Shown here in pieces: positions 1 to 8,286 of a DNA stretch of 64,000 nt. Position 1 is the first letter of the stretch. Every line of letters starts with the position of its first letter. A program made the position numbers and the translations under genes. The notes under the pieces were generated by a model. That model saw nothing but the letters and a program-made list of their open reading frames with translations, did not search any database and was not told where the DNA came from. This DNA comes from Fidelibacterota bacterium (lineage in GTDB: Bacteria > Fidelibacterota > Marinisomatia > Marinisomatales > UBA1611): NCBI GenBank assembly GCA_002708715.1, contig PAPB01000039.1, positions 1-64,000 of the forward strand, read 5' to 3'.

Positions 1-110
1 AATGTTTTACCGGTTCCTGCGCCTGCTAGAATCATGAGAGGGGAGGGAGGATGGCTTATTGCATCATATTGTCTCTTATTAGGTTTAAATACTGGTGTTG
101 ATGCTAACAT
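1..110 (-). CDS. UvrD/PcrA-family DNA helicase, N-terminal fragment
   Basis: Reading the minus strand from an ATG at 110 gives a peptide whose last visible part is PLMILAGAGTGKT. This is the Walker A region typical of superfamily 1A UvrD/Rep/PcrA helicases. It is preceded by a Q-motif-like stretch (NKRQYDAI), which normally contacts the adenine. The gene runs off the left edge, so only about 36 residues are visible. An in-frame ATG at 125 would add five residues, and no clear ribosome-binding site decides between the two. UvrD-type enzymes unwind DNA 3' to 5' in repair and replication restart; which paralogue this is cannot be told from the fragment. Confidence 0.8.
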   Translation of the reverse strand, partial: MLASTPVFKPNKRQYDAISHPPSPLMILAGAGTGKT

Positions 111-200
111 AATGTTGTAATGCATAGAATATCATTTTGCAGAAAATAGCAAACATTGGTATTCCTTTAAAATCTGAATAGCGTTAGTCAAAAATATTTT

Positions 201-225
201 TTAACCTTTGGTGGTTTTGAGTGTC
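201..225 (+). promoter_or_regulatory. Possible ECF-type promoter of the sigma-factor operon
   Basis: TTAACC at 201-206 followed 16 bases later by GTC at 223-225 resembles the -35 AAC and -10 GTC elements recognised by many ECF sigma factors, and it sits just upstream of an ECF sigma gene. Autoregulation would be typical for the family. The match is short and the assignment is inference. Confidence 0.3.
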
Positions 226-242
226 TTATTGAAAGAGATGAT

Positions 243-767
243 ATGGAAAATGATTATGAACTTATCAAATTGTTCCAAGATGGAGACAAGGCTTCATTTG
301 ACAGGCTTGTTCGAAGACATTTATCTAATACTGTTGGCTTTTTTTATACTATCACCAGAGATAAAATGGCTTCAGAGGATTTAGCGCAGGATGTTTTTTT
401 TAAACTATATAAAAGTCTTAAGAAATTTAAGTTTCAATCAGCTTTTTCAACATATCTATATCGAACCAACCTTAATACTGCAAACTCATGGTTCACTCGC
501 AATAAATGGAAGAAATTATTACATCTGGATCAAATTCTTAATCAGCAAACGAATGATCAAAGTGTGGAAAAAGAATGGCTCAATAAAGAATTATGGGATG
601 CTATATCCAAGTTGCCAAAAAAGCAGCGTAGTGTTGTGATAATGAGAATTGCAGAGGGACTTTCATATAAAGAAATATCTGTAGTTACAGGTATGTCTGA
701 GGGCACTGCGAAGGTGAATTTTCATCATGCCCTTAATAGATTGAAAGGTGTACTCAATTATGAATGA
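243..767 (+). CDS. ECF-type RNA polymerase sigma factor (RpoE-like)
   Basis: This 174-residue protein has the two-domain layout of group IV sigma factors. Region 2 (about residues 8-75) includes SEDLAQDVFFKLY, the usual core-binding and -10 recognition helix. Region 4 (about 115-168) has the helix-turn-helix LSYKEISVVTGMSEGTAKV. The length is normal for the family. It would direct RNA polymerase to a small regulon in response to an envelope signal. It overlaps the next gene, which encodes a small single-span membrane protein, as expected for a sigma/anti-sigma pair. A possible self-recognised promoter lies at 201-225. The signal is unknown. Confidence 0.92.
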   Translation: MENDYELIKLFQDGDKASFDRLVRRHLSNTVGFFYTITRDKMASEDLAQDVFFKLYKSLKKFKFQSAFSTYLYRTNLNTANSWFTRNKWKKLLHLDQILNQQTNDQSVEKEWLNKELWDAISKLPKKQRSVVIMRIAEGLSYKEISVVTGMSEGTAKVNFHHALNRLKGVLNYE

Positions 768-1146
768 ATTTGAAAAAAACATACTAATGGTGAGCAAAGA
801 AGAGGTTCATACAAACACTGATGAGTTTTTAACGAAATTGCATTCAAGGATACAGGTATCCAAGACCAATCGTCAAACACTATTTGTATCATCGGCAATT
901 GCTTTTACATTTCTCTTTCTCATTATCACTCAATTTGGTGCTCCAGATATTCAAGTAGACTCCTTTTATGATGAGGATATAGAAATGTTATTTGAAACAG
1001 ATTTTTGGACGATCAAAAGTGATTCTTTGGATCATGATAGTTCCTACACATATGATATAGCTTATTTTCTTTTACAGGAAGGTTATGTATGGGATACTAT
1101 TGAACTCTTAGATGAATTAGGAATAGAAAAGGAAATATCATTATGA
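760..1146 (+). CDS. Small single-pass membrane protein, probable anti-sigma factor
   Basis: The start is taken at the ATG at 760, inside the end of the sigma gene, with AAAGG about 11 bases upstream; a GTG at 748 is in frame but lacks such a site. The 128-residue product has a soluble N-terminal stretch of about 42 residues, one hydrophobic span (around TFLFLIITQF) and an acidic periplasmic tail. I see no ZAS zinc motif (HxxxCxxC). The anti-sigma role is inferred from topology and from its position between an ECF sigma gene and a Spy-like periplasmic protein, not from homology. Confidence 0.6.
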   Translation: MNEFEKNILMVSKEEVHTNTDEFLTKLHSRIQVSKTNRQTLFVSSAIAFTFLFLIITQFGAPDIQVDSFYDEDIEMLFETDFWTIKSDSLDHDSSYTYDIAYFLLQEGYVWDTIELLDELGIEKEISL

Positions 1147-1658
1147 AACATATATTATTATTCATGTTATGTGGTCTTATGGCTCAGGAGAATTGTCGCT
1201 ATGAAAAAAATCGTTGGGAGGAAGAACCCGCCCGTTCTGAGAGGATGGAAAGTATGGTGATTTGGCGTTTGACAGATCACCTAGAACTTTCTTCTGATCA
1301 GGCCGAGAAATTTTTTCCTCGTTTTCGTGAGCATCGGGAAAATATCAAGCAATTAGGAGAAGATGAAAGAGAGATATATGTGTCAGTACGTGAACAGATA
1401 GCAGATGATAAAGAACTGTCTAAAGCTGATGTGAAAAAGACCATTGACAGGGTCTCTAAATTTCGTAAGGACAGAGTTGATCTTGAAACAAAATTCGTAT
1501 TGGGGATGGATGATATATTGACTCCTAACCAGATGGTAAAGCTTGGTGTATTCAAAGAACGTATGATGCATGAGATGAGAGACGAGATGCGGGATAAAAA
1601 AGGGAAAAAGAAACATCGTAAGAAAAAAGGAAAAAAGCGTGGATTTCGCAGATTTTAA
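1143..1658 (+). CDS. Spy/CpxP-like periplasmic protein, possible sensor subunit
   Basis: It overlaps the preceding gene by ATGA. The N-terminus is a short signal peptide (MKHILLFMLCGLMA) and the mature part is almost wholly charged helix. A region with LTPNQMVKL near residue 131 resembles the LTxxQ motif of Spy, CpxP and the CnrX/ZraP metal-sensing proteins. The last 20 residues are an unusually basic Lys/Arg/His tail. In CnrYXH systems a protein of this fold gates an anti-sigma factor, and the gene order here matches that arrangement. A chaperone-only role like that of Spy is the alternative. Confidence 0.6.
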   Translation: MKHILLFMLCGLMAQENCRYEKNRWEEEPARSERMESMVIWRLTDHLELSSDQAEKFFPRFREHRENIKQLGEDEREIYVSVREQIADDKELSKADVKKTIDRVSKFRKDRVDLETKFVLGMDDILTPNQMVKLGVFKERMMHEMRDEMRDKKGKKKHRKKKGKKRGFRRF

Positions 1659-1696
1659 AAGCAATTATAAACGAAAATAAAATAAGGATTTAAAAA

Positions 1697-2692
1697 ATGA
1701 AAAACATAATCATCATAATATCTCTTTCCATTTTCATCATGAATGGATGTGTGGATAATTCATCAATGATGGAAGATACAGAGTCGATTCTTATGGCACT
1801 TCTCACTGAGGATGAGGCTGTAGGTGTAGATGGATTTGATTCTGGAGGAGACATGGATCTTGATCACGATGTTGGACTTGAGACAGAAGGTGCGGCACGC
1901 ACTCTCAGTGATACATTATCCTTTGGAGAAGGGTATAGAATACGATTTGGAAGACAACTGGTCGATCGTGAAAGAACTGTTGAATTTGAGACTGGAGAAG
2001 ATACTGCCATTGGACTAATTACTCATACGGTCAATGGTGATTTTATAGTTGCTGCGATGGATACCAATCAGAATGCGATCGATTCTCTTAGTTTTTCTAA
2101 AGAATTCACAACAGTCCTGAACCGAAAGGTAAGGTTTATTAAAGTGGATGATCCCGCAAGTCCAGACGGGTATAGATGGAAAATCGATGCATTGACCCCT
2201 ATGGTAGGTGGCTCAGGAGATAAGGTTGCGTTAGTTGATTTATCATTTTACTCACTAACAGATAGCTTAGAGGTAAATGAATTGCTCTATTTTTTTTCTT
2301 CAGATGAATTAGGCGATCTTTACATAAACAGGGAATCTTTACCAGTATTTACTTCTTTTAGTAGAGTTGTTGCTTATGCAAATGTGACTAATAATGGTCC
2401 AGAATACACTACAGATAATACGGGCATAGGTGAGTGGGTATTCTTGAACTATGGAAGGAATAGTAACCAGAGGGGAAGACGACATCTGCATGATTCAGGC
2501 TTATTTTTTGATCAGGTAATGAATGATAATATACACTCAGGTGGTATGAGGGTTCATGGACCTGGACCAGGTCAGATACGAGGTGTGTTCCGGACATTTA
2601 TAGAGACTGTTGATCTTGCGACCATGTTTGTATCCGATGGTGGATATAACACGAATGTGTGGTCGATTCCATATAGAGTAGAGAGACCTTAA
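1697..2692 (+). CDS. Secreted lipoprotein of unknown function
   Basis: A good AAGGA site at 1684-1688 supports the ATG at 1697. The N-terminus is a lipoprotein signal ending in the lipobox-like MNGC (Cys at residue 18), so the 331-residue product is probably anchored in the outer membrane. I recognise no domain. The mature part is beta-rich; an acidic Asp/Gly segment lies near residues 47-62 (GDMDLDHDVG), and a Gly/Pro/His-rich stretch (HSGGMRVHGPGPGQ) lies near residue 285. It follows the sigma/anti-sigma/Spy-like genes in the same direction after a 38-base gap and may be part of that operon or a target. A degraded second copy of its 3' end lies just downstream (2800-2907). Confidence 0.75.
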   Translation: MKNIIIIISLSIFIMNGCVDNSSMMEDTESILMALLTEDEAVGVDGFDSGGDMDLDHDVGLETEGAARTLSDTLSFGEGYRIRFGRQLVDRERTVEFETGEDTAIGLITHTVNGDFIVAAMDTNQNAIDSLSFSKEFTTVLNRKVRFIKVDDPASPDGYRWKIDALTPMVGGSGDKVALVDLSFYSLTDSLEVNELLYFFSSDELGDLYINRESLPVFTSFSRVVAYANVTNNGPEYTTDNTGIGEWVFLNYGRNSNQRGRRHLHDSGLFFDQVMNDNIHSGGMRVHGPGPGQIRGVFRTFIETVDLATMFVSDGGYNTNVWSIPYRVERP

Positions 2693-2712
2693 GTCGGTTA
2701 CTATAAAACAAT

Positions 2713-2758
2713 AAAAACCCGTTAGTTAAAACTAATAGTTTAACTGGTGGTTTTTTTT
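2713..2758 (+). terminator. Rho-independent terminator after the sigma-factor operon
   Basis: The arms AGTTAAA (2724-2730) and TTTAACT (2739-2745) form a 7-bp stem. An outer AAAACC/GGTTTT pairing extends it, with a small internal loop, and a run of eight T follows. It lies 21 bases after the lipoprotein stop codon. Confidence 0.8.
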
Positions 2759-2799
2759 ATTTATATATCTGTGGATCAGAGTCCATTAATCTCTAACTA

Positions 2800-2907
2800 G
2801 GCCAAATTTGTGGATTCTTTAGGTTGTATGGAAAAACTATTGATTTAGCAACGATATTTATAACCAATGATATCTATAATACAGATATATTTTCTATTTC
2901 ATATTAG
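2800..2907 (+). pseudogene. Remnant 3' end of a duplicated copy of the upstream lipoprotein gene
   Basis: In the frame starting at 2800 the sequence encodes a 36-residue stretch ending at TAG. Its 35 residues from GQICGFFRLYGKTIDLATIF onward align without gaps to the C-terminus of the lipoprotein encoded at 1697-2692, which reads GQIRGVFRTFIETVDLATMF at the same place; 18 of 35 positions are identical by eye. A stop codon precedes the fragment (2794-2796) and no upstream homology is visible, so it cannot be a functional gene. It is best read as the remnant of a tandem paralogue. Confidence 0.75.
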
Positions 2908-3187
2908 GTCAAAAAAAGTTAATGTTTTTAAGTATTACATTAAAAACCTGCTAATCAATTATAAAATTTCGGAACGTTAGCTTCTATTTTTGATTACTGT
3001 AATTTATTAAAGTAAGACTTTAATAAAAGTGATTATATATTAATATAAAATACTTTAATTATTTTATTTTATTATTTTAATTTTGTTTTGCTGATCATTG
3101 ACTGATCAACTTACATTTCATCACATTTTCATCTTGTTTTGCATCTGAATCATAGAAATGCATATTAAATGTTATTAAATAATTGAA
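2908..3187. other. AT-rich intergenic region without a recognisable gene
   Basis: I see no coding potential on either strand. The stretch contains a perfect 8-bp inverted repeat (GTTTTTAA at 2924-2931 with TTAAAAAC at 2940-2947), which lacks a T-run, and a candidate operator at 3092-3108 described separately. A weak -35/-10 pair (TTGCAT at 3139-3144, TATTAA at 3163-3168) could serve the next gene. Confidence 0.5.
3092..3108. promoter_or_regulatory. Pair of TGATCA palindromes, possible operator
   Basis: Two copies of the palindrome TGATCA (3092-3097 and 3103-3108) lie 11 bases apart, one helical turn. They overlap a TTGACT sequence (3098-3103) that could act as a -35 element, about 85 bases before the amidohydrolase start. 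No regulator is evident nearby. Confidence 0.3.
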
Positions 3188-4861
3188 ATGATAAAAATAT
3201 TTTTCCATTTTAGTCTATATCTATTCATCTTATCAGGTTGCGAAAAACAATCTATAAATAAAATTTATTTTAATGGCATTATTTGGACAGGAGACAATGA
3301 TATCTCATCTGCCACTGCGATGGTACTTGAAAAAGAACATTTTATTTTTGTGGGTAAAGATAAAGAAGCATTGGATATGGCAACGGAAGATACAGAATTA
3401 ATTGATTTAATGGGTCGCTTTGTTACTCCTGGATTTATAGATAACCATGTCCATTTTATTAGTGGTGGATTGCAGCTTTCAAGGATAGACCTGAGTGGAG
3501 TTTCAACAAAATCTGATTTTCAAGAGAGAATTGCTTACTTTGATAAGATCTTATTGGAAGATTCTTGGATGATTGGGGGGAACTGGGACCATGAGCTTTG
3601 GGGAGGTAGTTATCCAGATAAATCCTGGATTGATGAAGTGGTCCAAAATCGACCTGTTTTTTTAGATAGATTGGATGGACACATGTCTTTAGCAAATAGC
3701 AAAGCACTAGAGATCGCAGATATTACTGCAGAAACAATAGATCCTGTAGGGGGAGTTATTATTAGAAATAGTAAAAATGAACCCACTGGCATTTTAAAAG
3801 ATCTAGCGATGAACTTAATTCTTGATCTAGTTCCTCCAGAATCAGACGTAGAAAAAGATAAGGCCCTTAAAAAAGCAATGGATTATGCCCTTTCACTTGG
3901 ACTTACTCAAGTGCATGATATGGGATCTTGGGATGATCTCCAGACTTATAAAAGAAATCATGATAAAGGAGAGCTAAAAATCCGAGTGAAGATATACCCT
4001 TGGTATACAAATTGGAAAAGAATTATTGAATATGTAAAAAGAAATGGTAGGGGTGATGATTGGCTTCGTTGGGATGGGATCAAAGGCATGATGGATGGTT
4101 CCCTTGGTTCTAGGACAGCCTGGATGCATAAACCTTATTTACATGATATAAATTCAAATGATAAAGAGAGTCTGCCTACACTAGGTGTAATTACCATTAA
4201 AGATACAACTGATTTTAAGTATCTACTAAGAGAGACAGATAAGGTAGGTATACAGCACGCAGTACATGCAATTGGAGATAGGGCGAATGATTGGATTTTA
4301 GATGAATTCAAAAATATTGAGAAGGATAATGGACATAGAGACAGGAGAAGTAGGATAGAGCATTCCCAGCATTTATCAAAAAATGCGATTAAACGTTTTG
4401 CAAAACAAAATATTATTCCATCAATGCAGCCCTATCATCTTTTCGACGATGGGTCTTGGGCTCATAAACGAATAGATTACGATCTATTAAGTAGAACATA
4501 TATATTTAATTCATTAATTAAGAGTGGTGCAAATCTTACTTTTGGTTCTGATTGGACTGTTGCTTCTTTAAATCCAGCTAAAGGTATATATGCGGCTATT
4601 ACGAGAAGAACTCGAAACGGAAAAAATGAAAATGGATGGTTTCCCGAAGAAAAAATATCAGTAGAAGATGCGTTAAAATGTTATACTATAAATAATGCTT
4701 ATGCTGCATTTTGGGAGGAAAAGACTGGGTCTATTGCTTCTGGTAAATATGCAGATTTTGTTGTGCATTCTATAAATTATTTGAATGCTGATCCTGAAAA
4801 AATTTTAGAATCAAAAGTATTAAGAACCGTCGTAGGTGGTAAAGATTATTTATTTGAATAA
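3188..4861 (+). CDS. YtcJ-like amidohydrolase, predicted lipoprotein
   Basis: This 557-residue protein belongs to the amidohydrolase superfamily, YtcJ-like branch (amidohydrolase family 3). Visible motifs are the metal-binding HxH in GFIDNHVHF, a mid-protein HDMGSWDD, the HAIGDRAN segment with a metal or catalytic His, IEHSQH, and the C-terminal Asp in LTFGSDW. The substrate is an unknown amide or cyclic amide. The N-terminus looks like a lipoprotein signal (LFILSGC, Cys at residue 18), so it probably acts in the periplasm or at the cell surface, which is less usual than a cytoplasmic location. A related gene starts at 63678. The next gene begins 29 bases downstream. Confidence 0.9.
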   Translation: MIKIFFHFSLYLFILSGCEKQSINKIYFNGIIWTGDNDISSATAMVLEKEHFIFVGKDKEALDMATEDTELIDLMGRFVTPGFIDNHVHFISGGLQLSRIDLSGVSTKSDFQERIAYFDKILLEDSWMIGGNWDHELWGGSYPDKSWIDEVVQNRPVFLDRLDGHMSLANSKALEIADITAETIDPVGGVIIRNSKNEPTGILKDLAMNLILDLVPPESDVEKDKALKKAMDYALSLGLTQVHDMGSWDDLQTYKRNHDKGELKIRVKIYPWYTNWKRIIEYVKRNGRGDDWLRWDGIKGMMDGSLGSRTAWMHKPYLHDINSNDKESLPTLGVITIKDTTDFKYLLRETDKVGIQHAVHAIGDRANDWILDEFKNIEKDNGHRDRRSRIEHSQHLSKNAIKRFAKQNIIPSMQPYHLFDDGSWAHKRIDYDLLSRTYIFNSLIKSGANLTFGSDWTVASLNPAKGIYAAITRRTRNGKNENGWFPEEKISVEDALKCYTINNAYAAFWEEKTGSIASGKYADFVVHSINYLNADPEKILESKVLRTVVGGKDYLFE

Positions 4862-4890
4862 ATATAGATTTATAATCATAGGATTTAGAA

Positions 4891-7800
4891 ATGCATAGAA
4901 AACCTATTTTTTGGATATTGTTAACGATATCATCATTTAGTGGTGTCTTTTATTTTATTGAAAATTTTGATAGTGCATTTCCAGCGTTAACAGTTAATGT
5001 GAAAATGAATCGGGAAATGGCTATTCGTGAGGCAGAAAAACTTTCAAGTAAATACAATTGGGGTCCAGAAGAATATAAAAGTGCTATCACTTTTGATGGG
5101 AATAGGAATTTACAGACATTTGTTGAGCTAGAGGGTGGTGGTCTTGATACTTTTAAAATGCTTTATTCAGACAGCATATTTTTTCCGTACGTATGGAGAG
5201 TAAGACACTTTCAAGAGCAGAACCCCAATGAAGTTTCTATTTGGTTTACCCCTGAAGGATTACCGTATTCATTTAGCCAAAAACTTAGTGAGAACGAACC
5301 AGGTAGTGCGCTTAGCAGAGATGAAGCTTTTAAAATTGCGATAGCAAGCCTGAAAGATGAATGGTTTGTAGATATTGGTCAATATGACTTGGTTGATGAA
5401 TCCGAAAAAGTGCAACCAGGAGGTAGGGTAGATCATACGTTTACCTATCAGCTGTCTAATTTTCAGCTTGGAGAGGATGGATATATAAAATTGAGATTAA
5501 CCATGCAGGGTGACCGTCTTGGTGAGCTAATACATTTCGCACAGGTACCAGAAGCCCATAAACGTCGATTTAGTGAGATGAGGTCAGCTAATGATACTAT
5601 TGCTTTTTCAGCAAATATTATCATATATCTATTGTACGGCCTATTAGGCGTAATGGTAAGTATATTTTTCTTAATGCGAACGCGATGGATTTTATGGAGA
5701 CAGGCTATCATATGGGGAATGATAGTTGGCTTTTTTCAGGTTGCGGTTCAGCTAAACTTTATTCCTATGATGTGGATGGAGTATAACACTGCAATTAGCG
5801 AAACAAGTTTTATGATGGAAATCATTTTTAGTATGTTAATATTATTTATACTGCAATCAACTCTTTACGGATTATCATTTGTTGCTGCAGAGAGTCTTAC
5901 AAGAAAAGCTTTTCCAAATCAAATTCAGTTTTGGAAAATTTGGTCTCCGAATATTGCTAATTCAACTACCGTACTTGGTCAAACATTAGGTGGGTATCTA
6001 ATAACTGGCGTATTTATGTTCTATGCCATTGCGTTCTATATTTTTGTAACAAAGAATTTAAACTGGTGGTCGCCAGCAGATACCAGTTATGATCCCAATT
6101 TATTGGCTGCATATTTTCCTTGGCTTACATCTATCGGTATTTCCTTAGGAGCTGGTTTTTGGGAAGAGTGTTTATTTCGTGCTGTGCCTCTTGCTGGTGC
6201 AGCCTTAATTGGTGATCGTTATGGAAAACGAAATTTATTTATTGGTATTGCATTTATTTTTCAGGCAGTTGTGTTTGGAGCGGCTCATGCAAACTATCCT
6301 GTTCAGCCTGCGTATGCTAGGGTGGTGGAGTTAATGATACCATCTTTTCTGTTTGCATATATTTATTTACGTTTTGGTTTATTACCTGGAATTATAATGC
6401 ACTATTCTTATGATGTAGCTATGATATCTTTGCAATTATTTACTGCAGATGTTCCAGGAATTTATTTTCAAAGATTCATGGTGGTCCTATTTCTTTTTAT
6501 ACCACTTTGGGTGATTCTATATTTTCGTTTTAAATCTGGGAAATGGATTATGGAATTACGAAAAATTAAAAACTCTAATTGGCAGGTGCCACCGCCTCCT
6601 ATAGAAAATGAAGAACCTGTCTTTTATCACTATCCTCAAAAAAAGTCAGTATTTTTTTTAAGAAAAAATTTAATAGTTGTTGGTGTCTTAGGATCATTAC
6701 TTTGGATATTTTATGGTCATCCTTATACAGATCAGCAATCTATGGAAATATCAAAGACAGATGCTATAAAAATCGCTGATGAAGCATTAACGAATTTTGG
6801 ATTCTCTCCAGATTCAGCATGGAAAATGGAGTCAAGACTTAACTCTGTCGAGAGACAAATGGATCGATTTGTTTGGCAGGAATATGGGAGAGAAGCTTAC
6901 CTTGCACTCAGAGGTAAATATTTAAGTTCACCTTCTTGGGAGATACGCTACCGTAAATATTATGGTGATGTAGCAGATCGCGCAGAAGAGTACAAATGCT
7001 ATGTGAATTATAATGGAGATAAGGTTAATGTTTGGCATCAAATTCCTGAGAGCCGAGTAGGTCTTAGTCTTTCTGAAAAAGACGCTAGATCATTGGTTCT
7101 AGATCATATTAAACAAGTGTATGAAATAGATCCTCTTATACATCGTGAGTTGGAGGCAAACTCTTTTAAGAAACCGAACCGTTTAGATTGGCAATTTATC
7201 TATGAAGACACCACAACATTTGATTTAGATAAAGGACAATTAAGATTAACGGTTGCATTAGCAGGTGATCATATTACGGGTTCTTTTAGGAGTGTATTTG
7301 TTCCAGAAAGCTGGAAGAGATCCGAAAAAGAGAAAGAGTCACGCTGGTTCCCAATAGAATTAATATTAGGTCTTTCAATGACACTCTCACTTGCATATGT
7401 TGTTGTTTTTGGTACCATCAGTTGGAGTAAAAAGAAATTTAATACTGGGCTATTTAAAAAAATATTGTTTCTTTTTATTGGTATTGGTTTGTTCCAATTA
7501 TGGAGTGGGTTACCTATGCAATTATTTAATTTTAAAACAGAGCAACCGTACTCTGACCAATTATATCAGGCAATAATTATGGGTGCATTGGTTCTTTTTT
7601 TAGGCTCTTTATTAAAAGCAATTATTATTAGTTCTACTAAGGACATGGTAGCGTATGGCGGTAATAGAATACATAAACCTGTATTGTGGGATGGTGTTTT
7701 TGTTGGGCTCTTTCTGGTTGGGGGGTATGCTGTAATTAATACATTATTTCCAACTTTAGGCTCTAACCTAGGTAATTACTCTCCTTTAAATGAAAAAGTA

Positions 7801-8226
7801 ACACTATGGGGACAGCTTTATGCTTCGGTATCTGGGTATGTAAACATTGTTATAGGCGCTTTATCAATAGTGATTTGTTTGAATGTAATAACAAAGAATT
7901 GGCAAAATAAAATTCCCATTGGCATTTTATATACATTGCTTATTGGCTTTTCGGTGATATCACAGAATCGTGGTGCTTTTGAATCTATTATATTGTTTTT
8001 ATTTATTGGATGTAGTTGCTCAGCTATTTTCTTGTTATTATATATAGATTTTATTAGATATAATCCTTCACTAATTCCAGTCATATTTGGGACAATGAAC
8101 ATTGTAATTACTATTACAAGTGGTTCATCAAATTTATATGCGGGGCATTTAATAGGAGCATGTGTCTGTTCTATATTTATAGCTGGTTTTTCATATTTGT
8201 GGTATCAATTATTGGAGGATAGTTAG
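4891..8226 (+). CDS. Large membrane protein with a CPBP (CAAX protease/bacteriocin-processing) core and duplicated ectodomain
   Basis: The 1111-residue protein has an N-terminal membrane anchor, an extracytoplasmic domain (about 36-235), a multi-span membrane block, a second related extracytoplasmic domain (about 618-815) and a final block of membrane spans. The first membrane block carries the CPBP motifs EECLFR (E425, E426, R430), HANYP (H466) and MHYSYD (H504), the expected intramembrane glutamic-protease residues. The two ectodomains share order and motifs: a DAxKIA-type helix start, and RLTMQGDRLG near RLTVALAGDH, each followed by a V-P-E-(A/S)-x-K-R segment. They look like an internal duplication. 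The second membrane half lacks the motifs. AGGA at about 4880 supports the ATG. Substrates are unknown. Confidence 0.8.
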   Translation: MHRKPIFWILLTISSFSGVFYFIENFDSAFPALTVNVKMNREMAIREAEKLSSKYNWGPEEYKSAITFDGNRNLQTFVELEGGGLDTFKMLYSDSIFFPYVWRVRHFQEQNPNEVSIWFTPEGLPYSFSQKLSENEPGSALSRDEAFKIAIASLKDEWFVDIGQYDLVDESEKVQPGGRVDHTFTYQLSNFQLGEDGYIKLRLTMQGDRLGELIHFAQVPEAHKRRFSEMRSANDTIAFSANIIIYLLYGLLGVMVSIFFLMRTRWILWRQAIIWGMIVGFFQVAVQLNFIPMMWMEYNTAISETSFMMEIIFSMLILFILQSTLYGLSFVAAESLTRKAFPNQIQFWKIWSPNIANSTTVLGQTLGGYLITGVFMFYAIAFYIFVTKNLNWWSPADTSYDPNLLAAYFPWLTSIGISLGAGFWEECLFRAVPLAGAALIGDRYGKRNLFIGIAFIFQAVVFGAAHANYPVQPAYARVVELMIPSFLFAYIYLRFGLLPGIIMHYSYDVAMISLQLFTADVPGIYFQRFMVVLFLFIPLWVILYFRFKSGKWIMELRKIKNSNWQVPPPPIENEEPVFYHYPQKKSVFFLRKNLIVVGVLGSLLWIFYGHPYTDQQSMEISKTDAIKIADEALTNFGFSPDSAWKMESRLNSVERQMDRFVWQEYGREAYLALRGKYLSSPSWEIRYRKYYGDVADRAEEYKCYVNYNGDKVNVWHQIPESRVGLSLSEKDARSLVLDHIKQVYEIDPLIHRELEANSFKKPNRLDWQFIYEDTTTFDLDKGQLRLTVALAGDHITGSFRSVFVPESWKRSEKEKESRWFPIELILGLSMTLSLAYVVVFGTISWSKKKFNTGLFKKILFLFIGIGLFQLWSGLPMQLFNFKTEQPYSDQLYQAIIMGALVLFLGSLLKAIIISSTKDMVAYGGNRIHKPVLWDGVFVGLFLVGGYAVINTLFPTLGSNLGNYSPLNEKVTLWGQLYASVSGYVNIVIGALSIVICLNVITKNWQNKIPIGILYTLLIGFSVISQNRGAFESIILFLFIGCSCSAIFLLLYIDFIRYNPSLIPVIFGTMNIVITITSGSSNLYAGHLIGACVCSIFIAGFSYLWYQLLEDS

Positions 8227-8286
8227 GCTTCTTTCAATAATCCTAATTAATCTTTAAGTACATTAAAATATTATAAATTTTAAAAG

